Under the pieces are notes generated by a model that saw only the letters and a list, made by a program, of their open reading frames with translations, was not told the DNA's origin and did not search any database. Positions 8,234 through 17,021 of a stretch of DNA of 64,000 nucleotides are shown piece by piece (the stretch's first letter is position 1; each line of letters starts with the position of its first letter). Location of the stretch: positions 620,001-684,000 of the forward strand of contig NZ_JAVIFV010000004.1 in the NCBI RefSeq assembly GCF_031157375.1, read 5' to 3'. A program made the translations under genes and the position numbers. This stretch comes from Sphingosinicella sp. LHD-64. GTDB lineage: Bacteria > Pseudomonadota > Alphaproteobacteria > Sphingomonadales > Sphingomonadaceae.

Positions 8234-8818
8234 CTACAGGCTGCGGATCAGCTTCACAGCCACCGCGGCCCAGGGCGGGTCGGTGACCACCGTCTGCCGC
8301 CCGCCCGCGCCCAGCGGCAGGATGTGGAGCTTGCCCCCGGGCTGCCCCGGGACAGGCTCCTCGCGCCCGATCAGGCGGCCGAACAGGAAGCGGCCGGCGG
8401 GGCGGGGGACGAGGATGTCGCGGTTGAGCGCGCCGGCGAACTGCTCGGGTGCCAGCCGGTTGAGCCAGATCTCGTCGCCGCTGCGATAGTCGCCGACGCC
8501 CGAGCCTACGGTGACCGCCACCAGCCCGGGCGCGGTCTGCGGCGGCACCACCACGCCGGTCCGGCGCGGGGCATGGGCGCCGTCATGGTCGAGCGTCGCG
8601 GCGATCGGCACGTCGGCGCGGTCCGGCAATTGCACCAGGTCCCCCGCCTCGACGCCGAGCGCCCGCGCGATCCGGTTGAGCCAGCCGACCGAGACGGTGC
8701 GGGTGCCGGTCTCGAGCCGGCCGATCGTCTGCGGCGTCGTCGGCGGATCGCAGCGGTCGGCGACGTCCTGCAGGGTCATCCTCCTGGCGCGGCGGACTTC
8801 GCGGATGCGGGTGATCAT
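8234..8818 (-). CDS. XRE-family transcriptional regulator with S24-like C-terminal region
   Basis: 194 residues. Residues 1-62 form a Cro/C1-type helix-turn-helix (MTLQDVADRCDPPTTPQTIGRLE and VGWLNRIARALGV). The C-terminal half (about 85-194) resembles the beta-rich peptidase-S24/LexA-like sensor fold: the GDEIWL segment is visible and a trailing VAVKLI strand follows. A clear Ser/Lys dyad for autocleavage is not obvious. It is divergent from the DUF6456 gene at 8952, and the shared gap holds several GAAC/GTTC half-sites, so it probably regulates itself and its neighbour (inference). Confidence 0.8.
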   Translation of the reverse strand: MITRIREVRRARRMTLQDVADRCDPPTTPQTIGRLETGTRTVSVGWLNRIARALGVEAGDLVQLPDRADVPIAATLDHDGAHAPRRTGVVVPPQTAPGLVAVTVGSGVGDYRSGDEIWLNRLAPEQFAGALNRDILVPRPAGRFLFGRLIGREEPVPGQPGGKLHILPLGAGGRQTVVTDPPWAAVAVKLIRSL

Positions 8819-8851
8819 GGGCCGTCCTCTTTACTTTGCGTGACTTGCGCC

Positions 8852-8886
8852 GAACCGGACCAGTTCATATGCGAACCGATACGGTT
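8852..8886. promoter_or_regulatory. Candidate operator cluster between divergent genes
   Basis: GAAC (8852), GTTC (8863) and GAAC (8873) half-sites lie close together. GTTC-N6-GAAC spans 8863-8876, and the inverted repeat AACCG-ATA-CGGTT spans 8874-8886. Their position between the XRE regulator and the DUF6456 gene suggests a binding site for that regulator. Confidence 0.4.
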
Positions 8887-8951
8887 ATTTCTCTTTCCTA
8901 CAGGTGCGCCGGAATGGCAAGTAGATTCTGCAAGCGAGTCGGGGGAGAGAC

Positions 8952-9446
8952 ATGCGGAACAGATTGCTGGCGGAGCGGCCGCTGCCGCAGGACGGGGCGG
9001 AGCGCAAGCGGGGCACCGGCACCGGCCGGCACCCGGCGCGGTCGGTCACCGTCAACCTGGCGGAATCGCCGCTCGGCTGGCTGAAGGCACGCGGCCTGGT
9101 GAGCGATCGGCAGTTCGATGCCGGCGAGCAGTTGCGGGCGGACTGGGAGCGCGCCCAGCTCGCGCCGTCGGTGACGATGCGCTGGGACGCCGCTTCGCCG
9201 GGCCGCAATCGCGCCGCGCCCTTCGCGCCCACCAATCCGACGGAAGCCCAGCTCGCGGCGAAGCGCCGGTTCGAGCAGGCGATCGACACGGCCGGGCCGG
9301 GCCTTCGCGACATCCTCTGGCGGATCGTCTGCGCCGGCGAGGGAATGCGCGATGCGGAGCGGGCCCTGGGCTGGCCGGCCCGCGCCGGGCGGCTGGTGCT
9401 CGGGTTCGCGCTCGACCGGCTGGCCGATCACTACCGGATGAGATGA
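8952..9446 (+). CDS. DUF6456 domain protein
   Basis: 164 residues, basic, soluble. The segment SPLGWLKARGLVSDRQFDAGEQLR through the C-terminal AERALGWPARAGRLVLGFALDRLADHY matches the DUF6456 pattern of alphaproteobacterial proteins. These sometimes occur fused to helix-turn-helix domains and look DNA-binding. The function is not established. Divergent from the XRE regulator, which may control it. ATG 8952 follows GGGGGAGA. Confidence 0.75.
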   Translation: MRNRLLAERPLPQDGAERKRGTGTGRHPARSVTVNLAESPLGWLKARGLVSDRQFDAGEQLRADWERAQLAPSVTMRWDAASPGRNRAAPFAPTNPTEAQLAAKRRFEQAIDTAGPGLRDILWRIVCAGEGMRDAERALGWPARAGRLVLGFALDRLADHYRMR

Positions 9447-9510
9447 GCGCTTCAAATCCGTCTTGCCGCCGAAACGATCCCGGTCGAAAAGGGCGGCGGG
9501 GAGGGAGCAG

Positions 9511-10854
9511 ATGGCCAGCACCGCCGCGGGGGAAGGCGAGGAGCCGACGCGCATCATGGACGCACCGATGCCGGTCCGGGCCGCGCCGGCCGCGCAACGG
9601 ATCGAGGCGCTGGATTTCGTCCGCGGCGTCGCCCTGTTCGGCATCCTCCTGATGAACATCGTCGGCTTCGGCCTGCCCGATTCCCAGGTCAACCCGACCA
9701 ATGCCGGCGGCGCGACCGGCGCCAACCTGCTGGTCTGGATCGTCGGCCAGATCGGCGTCGAGGGGACGCAGCGCGCGCTCTTCTCGATGCTGTTCGGCGC
9801 CAGCACGATCCTGCTGACCTCCCGGCTCGAAGCCTCCGGGCGGAGCGATGCCGCCGACATCTATTTCCGCCGAAGCCTCTGGCTGGTCGCGCTCGGCTTC
9901 ATCAACGCCTTCCTGTTCCTGTGGTGGGGCGACATCCTCTACGCCTACGGCGTCGCCGCCCTGTTCCTGTTCGCCTTCCGCAAGCTCCCGCCGCGAAGGT
10001 TGCTCGGGCTCGGCATCTTCGTGCTGCTGCTCGCCGCCGCCTGGAGCACATACGAAACGCTCGATCTGATCGCGAAGCATGACGCCGCGATCGCCGCGCA
10101 GGCGGCCTATGACAGCGGCGCCGAGCTGACCCCCGGGCAGGACGCCGCGCTCGGCGCGTGGGAAGGCGCGCGCACCGCCTTCAAGGCGACGCCGGAGGGC
10201 ATGCAGCGGATGACCGAGGCGATGCGCGGCGGGTATGTGTCGGCTTTCCGTCAGGTCGCGCGGATCAACGCGGTCTGGCAGACTTGGGGCCTCTATCGCT
10301 TCTTCTTCGACATGTTCGGGATGATGCTGATCGGCATGGGGCTGTTCCGCCTCGGCGTGCTGACCCTGGAGCGTTCGACCCGGCTCTATGTCGCGATGAT
10401 GGTGGCGGGCTACGCGATCGGCATCACCGTCAATGTGCTGGAGACGCGCTGGATCATCGATCACCAGTTCAGCGCGATTTCCTTCGCCCAGGCGAACATC
10501 AGCTACGATGTCGGGCGGCTGGCGATGACGATGGGGCATCTCGGCGTGCTGCTGCTGTTCGTGCGCGCGGGGATGCTCGGGCCGGTGCGGCGCGCCTTCG
10601 CCGCGGTGGGGCAGATGGCGGTGACCAACTACATGATGCAGTCGGTGATCGCGGCCGCCCTGTTCGTCGGCCTCGGCTGGTACAACCAGCTCGAACGCTA
10701 TCAGCTCTATTACGTCGTGCTCGCCACCTGGGCGTTCCAGCTCGTCTTCAGCGTCGTCTGGCTGCGCGCGTTCCGCTTCGGCCCGGTCGAATGGGTGTGG
10801 CGCTGGCTGACCTATCTGCAGAAGCCACCGCTCCGTCGCACCGCTGCGTCTTGA
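9511..10854 (+). CDS. DUF418 family multispanning membrane protein (YeiB-like)
   Basis: 447 residues with about 10 hydrophobic helices. RIEALDFVRGVALFGILLMNIVGF near the N-terminus is the YeiB/DUF418 signature, and the C-terminal 160 residues (through FGPVEWVWRWLTY) match the DUF418 domain. The family has no firm function; acyl-transfer or transport roles have been proposed. ATG 9511 is chosen because GGGAGG lies 6-7 bases upstream; a start 48 bases earlier lacks a good site. Confidence 0.87.
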   Translation: MASTAAGEGEEPTRIMDAPMPVRAAPAAQRIEALDFVRGVALFGILLMNIVGFGLPDSQVNPTNAGGATGANLLVWIVGQIGVEGTQRALFSMLFGASTILLTSRLEASGRSDAADIYFRRSLWLVALGFINAFLFLWWGDILYAYGVAALFLFAFRKLPPRRLLGLGIFVLLLAAAWSTYETLDLIAKHDAAIAAQAAYDSGAELTPGQDAALGAWEGARTAFKATPEGMQRMTEAMRGGYVSAFRQVARINAVWQTWGLYRFFFDMFGMMLIGMGLFRLGVLTLERSTRLYVAMMVAGYAIGITVNVLETRWIIDHQFSAISFAQANISYDVGRLAMTMGHLGVLLLFVRAGMLGPVRRAFAAVGQMAVTNYMMQSVIAAALFVGLGWYNQLERYQLYYVVLATWAFQLVFSVVWLRAFRFGPVEWVWRWLTYLQKPPLRRTAAS

Positions 10855-10915
10855 GCGGCGGGGCCAAGCGGCGCTAGGAAGGTTGCAGATGGAAACGCAA
10901 CCAGGAGTCGCTGCC

Positions 10916-11593
10916 ATGATCATCTACGGGTCGTCCCTGTCGCCGTTCGTCCGCAAGGTCGTCGCCTTTGCGGCCGAGAAGGGGGTCGCGGTCGAGAACC
11001 AGATCGTCCGGCCGGGTGAGGACAATCCGGATTTCCTGGCCTGCAGCCCGTTCCGCAAGATCCCGGCGCTGCGCGACGGCGATTTCCTGATTTCCGATTC
11101 CTCGGCGATCATCTCCTATCTGGAGGCGCTCCGGCCCGAGCCGAACCTGATTCCGACGGAGCCGCGCGCCCGGGCGCGGGCGATCTGGTTCGACGAGTTC
11201 ATGGACACGATCCTGTTCGATTGCGGGCGCAAGATGTTCTGGAACCGCATCGTCGCGCCACTCACCGGCCGGCAGGGCGATCTGGTGGCGGCCGAGAAGG
11301 CCGAGCGCGAGGAACTGCCGCCTTTGTTCGACTATCTGGAGAGTGTGATCCCGGACAGCGGATTCCTCGTGGACGACCGGCTCACCCTGGCCGACATCGC
11401 GGTGGCGAGCCCGTTCGCCAATTTCCACCACCTCGGCATCGCGGTGAACCCGGCGACCCATCCGCGTCTCGCCCGCTATGCCGCGGCCATGCTGGCGCGG
11501 CCGAGCTACGCGACTCAGCTGGAACGCGAGACGGGATTCCTGGCGCGGTTCCTGCCCGATGGTCCGGCCGCGGTGGCGCCCGCGGCGGCCTGA
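10916..11593 (+). CDS. Glutathione S-transferase
   Basis: 225 residues with the two-domain GST layout. The thioredoxin-like N-domain has MIIYGSSLSPFVRKV (Ser at the active position), cis-Pro in RKIPAL and the glutathione-contacting DSSAII. The C-domain is helical, with the conserved LTLADIAVASP N-capping motif. Conjugates glutathione to, or reduces, electrophiles in the cytosol. ATG 10916 has CAGGAG upstream; ATG 10889 with AGGAAGG is the alternative and would add nine residues. Confidence 0.9.
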   Translation: MIIYGSSLSPFVRKVVAFAAEKGVAVENQIVRPGEDNPDFLACSPFRKIPALRDGDFLISDSSAIISYLEALRPEPNLIPTEPRARARAIWFDEFMDTILFDCGRKMFWNRIVAPLTGRQGDLVAAEKAEREELPPLFDYLESVIPDSGFLVDDRLTLADIAVASPFANFHHLGIAVNPATHPRLARYAAAMLARPSYATQLERETGFLARFLPDGPAAVAPAAA

Positions 11594-11712
11594 CAATTCG
11601 GTCCGTCGCGCACATCTTGCCGTTCGCCGAAGAAATAGAGTTAACGCAATTTCAGCCTGCATCCGGCGGGCCGGAAAGGCGTTAGGGCCCGCGAATACCA
11701 GCGGGGACTCTC

Positions 11713-12075
11713 ATGCCTCTTGATCCTTCGGCGCACGCCGGCGCCCGGTCCCGGCGTCGCGAGCGGCGCTACGCGATGCGGCTGCCCGCCGCGATCCGCG
11801 ACGGCAACGTCTTTCTTCCGGCCGTGCTCTGCGATCTTTCGCAAGGCGGCGCGCTGGCGCAGAGCCGGACCCCGCCGCCGCAGGGCCGGGCGGTGACCTT
11901 CCGTGCCGGTGACCTCGAATGCGCCGCGCGGGTGGTGTGGGTCCGAGGCCAGCGTTTCGGCCTCATCTTCCAGACGCCGATCAGCGCGACCGCCCTGCTC
12001 GTCGCAATGAGCCGGACCCGCGCGGTTCTGGACGGACCGTCGGCCATGCTGGCGGAGCGCGAGGTTCGCCGCTAA
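11713..12075 (+). CDS. PilZ-domain protein
   Basis: 120 residues. Basic RRRERR near residue 15 and DLSQGGA near 45 resemble the PilZ RxxxR and D/NxSxxG motifs that bind cyclic-di-GMP. Strand VVWVRGQRFGLIF completes the barrel pattern. A single-domain PilZ protein usually links c-di-GMP level to surface, motility or polysaccharide output; the partner here is unknown. The 118-base gap upstream shows no clear promoter. Confidence 0.78.
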   Translation: MPLDPSAHAGARSRRRERRYAMRLPAAIRDGNVFLPAVLCDLSQGGALAQSRTPPPQGRAVTFRAGDLECAARVVWVRGQRFGLIFQTPISATALLVAMSRTRAVLDGPSAMLAEREVRR

Positions 12076-12107
12076 GGCCCGGTCGACGACCATTTTCAGG
12101 GCCCTTC

Positions 12108-12686
12108 ATGTTCCGCGCGCTTTACGACTGGACGCTCCGGCTGGCCGGGCACCGCCACGCCGACCGGTACATGGCGGCCGTGTCCTTCGCCGAATCCTCC
12201 TTCTTCCCGATTCCGCCGGACGTGATGCTGGTGCCGATGATGCTCGCCCGGCGCGAACAGGCCTACCGGATCGCGACGATCTGCACGATCTCCTCGGTGC
12301 TCGGCGGCGTCCTCGGCTATGCGATCGGCATGTTCCTCTACGAGAGCGTCGGCCAGTGGCTGATCCGGCTCTACGGCATGGGCGAGGGGATCGGCGAGTT
12401 CCGGCTCTGGTATCAGGAATGGGGCGCGGCGATCATCCTGATCAAGGGCATGACCCCGATCCCGTTCAAGCTGGTGACGATCGCGAGCGGCATCGCCGGG
12501 TTCAATTTCGGCCTGTTCCTGCTGACCGCGACGATCACCCGCGGCGCGCGCTTCTTCCTGATCGCCTTCCTGCTCCACCGTTACGGCGCGCCGATGCAGG
12601 AGTTCATCGAGCGGCGGATGAACCTGATCGGGACCTTGTTCCTGATCGCGCTGGTCGCCGGCTTCGGCGTGGTGGCGCTGCTGTGA
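12108..12686 (+). CDS. YqaA/DedA-like inner-membrane protein
   Basis: 192 residues with about four to five hydrophobic segments. AVSFAESSFFPIPPDVMLVPMM and the LIKGMTPIPFKLVTIASG stretch are diagnostic of YqaA-family (SNARE-associated/VTT) proteins related to DedA, proposed lipid or ion transporters at the inner membrane. ATG 12108 is supported by the family N-terminus. The stop shares a base with the next start (TGATG), so the two genes are coupled. Confidence 0.87.
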   Translation: MFRALYDWTLRLAGHRHADRYMAAVSFAESSFFPIPPDVMLVPMMLARREQAYRIATICTISSVLGGVLGYAIGMFLYESVGQWLIRLYGMGEGIGEFRLWYQEWGAAIILIKGMTPIPFKLVTIASGIAGFNFGLFLLTATITRGARFFLIAFLLHRYGAPMQEFIERRMNLIGTLFLIALVAGFGVVALL

Positions 12687-13069
12687 TGGTGCCGCTGCTC
12701 GCATCGCTCCTCGCGATCCCGCCGGCCGCGGCCGTCCCGGCCTGGGAGGCGATCGACGCGCCGGGCGGGTTCGTCCAGACCTTTGTCGACGCGAACGGGA
12801 TCGCGCGGGAGGGCGACGTCGTCCGGTTCCGGGTGCGCGGCCTGTTCGAGCGGACCATGGCGACCGGCATGCGCGCGATGATCGCCCACTGGCAGGTCGA
12901 TTGCGCCGCCCGGAACGGACGGATGACGCGCCTCGAAACCTATGGCGAGGACGATCGGCAGCTCTCCGCCCGCGATCTCTCCGTCGAGGAGGAGCCGGTC
13001 CAGCCGATCGGCGATCGGCCGGAGGACGCCGCGATGCTGCGCCGGATTTGCGAGACGCCGGCACGGTAG
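12686..13069 (+). CDS. Secreted protein, possibly surface-adhesin-E-like
   Basis: 127 residues with a cleavable-looking signal (about 1-16, ending AAAVPA). The mature part contains aromatic and charged strands plus a single Cys pair (about 72 and 123), and a C-terminal pattern (PIGDRPEDAAMLRRICE) seen in small periplasmic proteins of sphingomonads. No firm family assignment. It starts on the last base of the YqaA-type gene and is certainly co-translated with it. Confidence 0.6.
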   Translation: MVPLLASLLAIPPAAAVPAWEAIDAPGGFVQTFVDANGIAREGDVVRFRVRGLFERTMATGMRAMIAHWQVDCAARNGRMTRLETYGEDDRQLSARDLSVEEEPVQPIGDRPEDAAMLRRICETPAR

Positions 13070-13132
13070 GTTCTCGGCGAGGAAGCTCCCTCCCTGCTCG
13101 CATGGAGGGGAGCTTCCAGAAGTCGATCGGCT

Positions 13133-13957
13133 TCAGGCCTGCCACACGCCGGTCGCGGCGGTGGCGCGGACATAGTCGGCGAAGTCGCGCGGCTTGCGGC
13201 CCAGCGCCTCCTCGACGCCATGCGCGACGGCGCTGTTCCGTCCGTCGAGGACGACGGTGAACAGCTCCATCAGCATCGCGATGACGTCCCCGGGCACGTG
13301 CGGCCGCATCGCCGCGGCGAAATCCGCGCCGCCGATCTCGGCATAGCGGATGTCGCGGCCGGCCGCGGCACCGATCTCGGCCACCGCCTCGGCGAAGGTG
13401 AGGGCGCGCGGGCCGGTCACTTCGTAGAGCCGGTCGAGATGGCGGTCGTCGGTGAGCGCCGCGACGGCGACGTCGGCGATGTCGTCGGCATCGATGAACG
13501 GCTCCGGCACCGGTCCGGCGGGCAAAGCGACCTCGCCGGCGAGGATGCTGTCGACCAGATAGCCTTCGCTGAAATTCTGGTTGAACCAGCTCGCCCGCAC
13601 GATCGACCAGGGGACGCCCGACTCCTGCAGCGCCCGCTCGGCGCGCTGCGCGCCGGGCTCGCCGCGGCCGGAGAGGAGGACGATCTGGCCGACGCCCTTG
13701 TCGCGCGCGATCGCGCCGAGCCGGGCGATGTCGTCGGCGGCGCCGTCGACCATCAGATCGGGCTGGTAGGTCACATAGGCCTTCGAGACGCCGTCGAGCG
13801 CGTCCGCCCAGGTTTCGGGCCGGGTCCAGTCGAAGGCGGGAGTGCTCGAGCGGGAAACGGCGCGGGTGGCGATGCCGCGTACGGTGAGCCGGTCGGTGAC
13901 GCGGACGCCGGTCTTGGCGGTGGCGCCGATGATGAGAACGGGGGCCTGGCTGGTCAT
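13133..13957 (-). CDS. NmrA-like NAD(P)-binding oxidoreductase/regulator
   Basis: 274 residues. VLIIGATAKTGVRVTDRL is the Rossmann GxxGxxG variant of atypical SDR/NmrA proteins; VLLSGRGEPGAQRAERALQESGVPWSIVRASWFNQNF is the family's central segment. It lacks an obvious Tyr-x3-Lys pair, so it may be a redox sensor or a quinone reductase-like enzyme. ATG 13957 puts the Rossmann strand at the N-terminus. Divergent from a TetR regulator with a strong palindrome between them, so it is most likely that regulator's target. Confidence 0.85.
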   Translation of the reverse strand: MTSQAPVLIIGATAKTGVRVTDRLTVRGIATRAVSRSSTPAFDWTRPETWADALDGVSKAYVTYQPDLMVDGAADDIARLGAIARDKGVGQIVLLSGRGEPGAQRAERALQESGVPWSIVRASWFNQNFSEGYLVDSILAGEVALPAGPVPEPFIDADDIADVAVAALTDDRHLDRLYEVTGPRALTFAEAVAEIGAAAGRDIRYAEIGGADFAAAMRPHVPGDVIAMLMELFTVVLDGRNSAVAHGVEEALGRKPRDFADYVRATAATGVWQA

Positions 13958-13978
13958 GGCTGGATATCCTCTGCTCGG

Positions 13979-14001
13979 AAATACGAGATAATCTCGTATT
14001 T
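13979..14001. promoter_or_regulatory. TetR operator palindrome
   Basis: Perfect 11-bp inverted repeat AAATACGAGAT / ATCTCGTATTT around one central base, in the 100-base gap between the NmrA-like and TetR genes. A further half-site (CTCGTATTT) follows at about 14018-14026. Size, symmetry and position fit a TetR-dimer operator controlling both divergent genes. Confidence 0.8.
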
Positions 14002-14057
14002 GCAAAAGCCGATAAACTCTCGTATTTGATTCGTCAAGCGGATTCGAGGAGACTGGA

Positions 14058-14678
14058 ATGGCGACGGGAAAGGCGACGCTGGTGCCGACCCAGCAGCGCA
14101 GCCGGGAGCGGTTCGAGCGCATTCTCGCCTCGGCCGCCGAGCTGCTGGTCGAGAAGGGCAGCGAGGAGTTCCGGATGAGCGACGTGGTCGCGCGGAGCGG
14201 CGTCCCGTTCGGCTCGCTCTATCAATATTTCCCGGACAAGACGGCGATCGTCGGCACGCTCGCCGCGCGCTATGATGCGATCGGCCGCGCCTGCGTCGAG
14301 GGCGAGCTCGCGGCCGTCGCCGCCGTCTCGGACGTGAAGCCCGCGCTCGGACGGATCGTCGACGGCTATTACCGGATGTTCGCCGACGCCCCGGTGATGC
14401 GCGCGATCTGGCAGGCGACGCAAGCCGATCGCACGCTCCAGGCCCGGGACGCGCAGGAAGGCGCACATCTGGCGTCTCTCCTGGGCGACACCCTGGCCCG
14501 CGTCGCTCCGGAGGTCGACGCCACGCTGCGCGGCACGTTCGCCGACATCGCCATGGTCCTCATCGCCGCCGCCGTCCGCCACGCCCTCGTCCTCGCTCCG
14601 GACGAGGCCGAGCGCTCCCTGGCATTGTTCAAGGCGATGTTGCCGGAGATACCGGCCGGCCTCCCGTCAGCGCGCTAG
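14058..14678 (+). CDS. TetR/AcrR-family transcriptional regulator
   Basis: 206 residues. The N-terminal helix-turn-helix runs through RFERILASAAELLVEKG, FRMSDVVARSGVPFGSLYQYF (about 15-60), as in TetR proteins; the C-terminal all-helical ligand domain resembles the TetR_C 41-type. It probably represses itself and the divergent NmrA-like gene through the palindrome at 13979. The inducer is unknown. Its TAG stop overlaps the convergent gene's stop within CTAG. Confidence 0.92.
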   Translation: MATGKATLVPTQQRSRERFERILASAAELLVEKGSEEFRMSDVVARSGVPFGSLYQYFPDKTAIVGTLAARYDAIGRACVEGELAAVAAVSDVKPALGRIVDGYYRMFADAPVMRAIWQATQADRTLQARDAQEGAHLASLLGDTLARVAPEVDATLRGTFADIAMVLIAAAVRHALVLAPDEAERSLALFKAMLPEIPAGLPSAR

Positions 14679-15394
14679 CGCGGCTCGCAGGCCTGACGAT
14701 CGCCGTCGAGGCAGGCGGCGACCTGCGCCTCGTAGGCTGCGCGCCGGCGGGCGACTTCGGCATCATGCGCGGCGATCGCCGCCTGATGCTCCTCCTCGGT
14801 GCGACGGATCGATTCCTCGCGATCGACGACCGCCTGCTCATAGTCGGCCTGCGCCTGCTCGGCGCGCTGCCGCGCCGCCTCCTGCTCGGCCGCAATATTG
14901 GCGTTGAGCCGCGCCACGACCGGGCTTTCGACCGCGTTGATTTCCTGGCGCCGCTGTTCCTGGAGCGCCGCCCATTCGGCATTGGCGGCGGTGTCGGTGC
15001 CGACCGGAGCGGGCGGAGCCTCGACGGCGACGACCGGCGTTTCCGTGAGCGGCACGTCCGCGGCCGGCGCGGGCATATCATAGGTCACCGACGAGGGGGG
15101 CAGATCCATCGTGCCGACATGGCCGGGCGTGACGGTGGGCGGCGGCGGCAACGGCGGCGGCAACGGCGGCGGTGTCGCGGAGAAAGGCGGCGGGCGTACG
15201 ATCGGGATCGCCGGGCCGTTCTCTTCGATCCTGGGCGACGGTTCCCGAGGCGCAGCTTCGCTGCGCTGCGCTGCTTCCGGCGGCGGAAGGCTTTCGAGCA
15301 GATCGCCGAGCGGCCGCTCGGGTTGCTGAGCCGTCGCGGGAGCGGCGAGCACCGCCGCTGCGAGGAGCATGCCGGTAAACTCTCGTCTCATCAT
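14675..15394 (-). CDS. Secreted proline-rich/coiled-coil protein, unknown
   Basis: 239 residues. Signal peptide at about 1-22 (cut after ATAQ), then a proline-rich stretch (about 60-100) with repeated PPPLPPP blocks, then a charged helix rich in Glu, Gln, Ala and Arg (about 145-225) that should form a coiled coil. Two Cys near the C-terminus could pair. Overall layout recalls TolA-like periplasmic linkers but no family is recognised. Two adjacent ATGs (15394, 15391) are possible starts. Confidence 0.65.
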   Translation of the reverse strand: MMRREFTGMLLAAAVLAAPATAQQPERPLGDLLESLPPPEAAQRSEAAPREPSPRIEENGPAIPIVRPPPFSATPPPLPPPLPPPPTVTPGHVGTMDLPPSSVTYDMPAPAADVPLTETPVVAVEAPPAPVGTDTAANAEWAALQEQRRQEINAVESPVVARLNANIAAEQEAARQRAEQAQADYEQAVVDREESIRRTEEEHQAAIAAHDAEVARRRAAYEAQVAACLDGDRQACEPR

Positions 15395-15532
15395 TTCACA
15401 GTTCCATGAACGGCCTGAGCGCGCCCTGAACGGCTGGGTCGCGCGAAGGTTTCGCAGGCGGATCAGCCGCTTCGCGAAACCGCGGCTCGAGGCCGGCGTT
15501 CCGCCTGCGCAACCTTCACCGGAGAGACCGCG

Positions 15533-15985
15533 ATGAAGCGCTACGCCTATGCCTGGATCACCCTCGCCTTCTTCCTGATCTCGTTCGGCCTGCACTGGCT
15601 GTTCGGCTGGTATGCCTTCGTCGACGAGGCGCGCGAGCATGGGCAGTCGCCCGAGCTTTCCGGCTATCTCGCCGAGATGGGGCGCGACACGTTCGAGAAC
15701 TGGCAGTCCGAATTCCTCCAGCTGATCTGGCAGGTCGTCGGGCTGGCCTATTTCCTCTATATCGGCTCGCCGGCTTCCAAGGAGAATGACGATCGGCTGG
15801 AGGCGAAGATCGACGCGCTGCTGCGGATGAACGGCGGCGAGAAGGCGGAGGCGCTGATCGACGAGATCGACCGTCACTATCTGCGCACCGGCGGCCATGC
15901 CCGGCCGCATGGACACGAAGCCGAGCTGGCCAAATCGGCCGGACGTGGCGTGCCCCATGTGGCGGCGGCCGGCCAGGCGGGGTAG
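15533..15985 (+). CDS. DUF6766-like small membrane protein
   Basis: 150 residues with two hydrophobic helices (about 6-26 and 60-80), FGLHWLFGWYAF and WQSEFLQLIWQVVGLAYFLYIGS, which resemble the DUF6766 pattern, and a long polar C-terminal tail. ATG 15533 follows a plausible site (GGAGAG). The 138-base upstream gap contains an inverted repeat (GGTTTCGC / GCGAAACC near 15471-15505) but no clear promoter. Function unknown. Confidence 0.72.
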   Translation: MKRYAYAWITLAFFLISFGLHWLFGWYAFVDEAREHGQSPELSGYLAEMGRDTFENWQSEFLQLIWQVVGLAYFLYIGSPASKENDDRLEAKIDALLRMNGGEKAEALIDEIDRHYLRTGGHARPHGHEAELAKSAGRGVPHVAAAGQAG

Positions 15986-16012
15986 AATGACCCTCGTTCG
16001 GGGAGGAGCGAT

Positions 16013-16501
16013 ATGCGTGCGACGCGGACATGGGCGGTTTTTGCGGTTGGCGTGCTGAGCGGCGCGGCCTTGCTGCTGTCGCCATCGCTGGCGGCCGACC
16101 CGCCGCGCAAGGCGCCGCCGGCACATGACACGCGCGGACCGCATCCGGGCCGCGACATCGTGCAGGAAGCGGCCGTGCCGGGACCCGAGATCGGCTTTCG
16201 CGGCTGCGCCTATTTCGCGGACGCGGGCTTTGCCGGGCAACGGGCGGACGTGCAGGATGGGGCGTCCGTCGAGTGGCTGGGCCGCGCGTGGGACAACCGG
16301 ATCTCATCGGTCGCCTGCGCGAGCGGATGCCGGCTGATCGGGTATGAGAACATCAACTATGGGGGCGCGCGGCGGAATTTTACGGGCGCCGTGGCGGACG
16401 CGGGGGCCGGCTGGAACGACAGGGTCAGCGCGCTGAGGGTGGTCTGCGCGGCCGCGGCGCCGCACGGTGCCGCACATGAGGGAGCGCCCAAGCCGCATTA
16501 A
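16013..16501 (+). CDS. Secreted beta/gamma-crystallin-like protein
   Basis: 162 residues with a signal peptide (about 1-28). The mature core (about 65-145) has two Greek-key-like repeats. CAYFADAGFAGQ and IGYENINYGGARRNF each begin one repeat, and WDNRISS and WNDRVSA end them. These match the N/D-N/D-x-x-S-S calcium motif of bacterial beta/gamma crystallins and I36-type inhibitors. Three to four Cys suggest disulfides in the periplasm. A calcium-binding or protease-inhibitor role is inferred. Confidence 0.75.
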   Translation: MRATRTWAVFAVGVLSGAALLLSPSLAADPPRKAPPAHDTRGPHPGRDIVQEAAVPGPEIGFRGCAYFADAGFAGQRADVQDGASVEWLGRAWDNRISSVACASGCRLIGYENINYGGARRNFTGAVADAGAGWNDRVSALRVVCAAAAPHGAAHEGAPKPH

Positions 16502-16511
16502 GGCGCAAGGG

Positions 16512-17021
16512 TCAGGCGGGGATCGGCCGCGGCCTGGCGAGACGAATCGGTGGCAGGCCGTCGCGTTCGGCCCGGGCGGCGAGCTCGTCCCTGCGGGCGA
16601 CGAGGCGGTCGCGCAGCGCCAGGAGATCGACGCCGGTGCGGCGGCAGCGGGCGAACAGGCCGTTGGACGGACGCTCCAGCTTCTTCACCTGAGGGGCGAT
16701 CTCGGCACGGAGGGCGGCGATCCGGCCTTCGCAGGCGTCACCGTCGTCACCGGCTTCGATCGCGTCGACGAGGCGCATGACGCCGTCATGCCCGGCGCAG
16801 ATGGCGGCAAGGGTGACGCCGTCGATCCGGCCGGAGAAGGCGGGATAGAAGACCTCCTCCTCGATCAGCGTGTGGATCTTGAGTTCCGTGCAGATCTGGC
16901 GGGCGAGGCGGGCCTTGCGGGCGCGGTCGCGCGCGTGGGCGAAGGCCTGGAACAGGTTTTCGAGCGTGCGATGTCCCGCGCGAAGCACGGCGATCGCATC
17001 GGCGAACTCGGCATTGGCCAT
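16512..17021 (-). CDS. Hemerythrin HHE-domain protein
   Basis: 169 residues. The cation-binding pattern is visible: GHRTLENLF (about 16-24), KIHTLIEEEVFYPAF (about 48-62) and GHDGVMRLVDAIE (about 80-92), which supply His and Glu ligands for a di-iron site in a four-helix bundle. Such cytosolic proteins bind O2, NO or iron. ATG 17021 is preceded by GGGAGGG. A basic C-terminal tail (about 130-169) is an extension. Probably monocistronic. Confidence 0.88.
   Translation of the reverse strand: MANAEFADAIAVLRAGHRTLENLFQAFAHARDRARKARLARQICTELKIHTLIEEEVFYPAFSGRIDGVTLAAICAGHDGVMRLVDAIEAGDDGDACEGRIAALRAEIAPQVKKLERPSNGLFARCRRTGVDLLALRDRLVARRDELAARAERDGLPPIRLARPRPIPA

Noticed and set aside
7247-9652. 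Long open frame across the alpha/beta hydrolase and XRE genes
   Set aside because: Runs antisense through two well-supported genes; composition is typical of reverse-frame artefacts.
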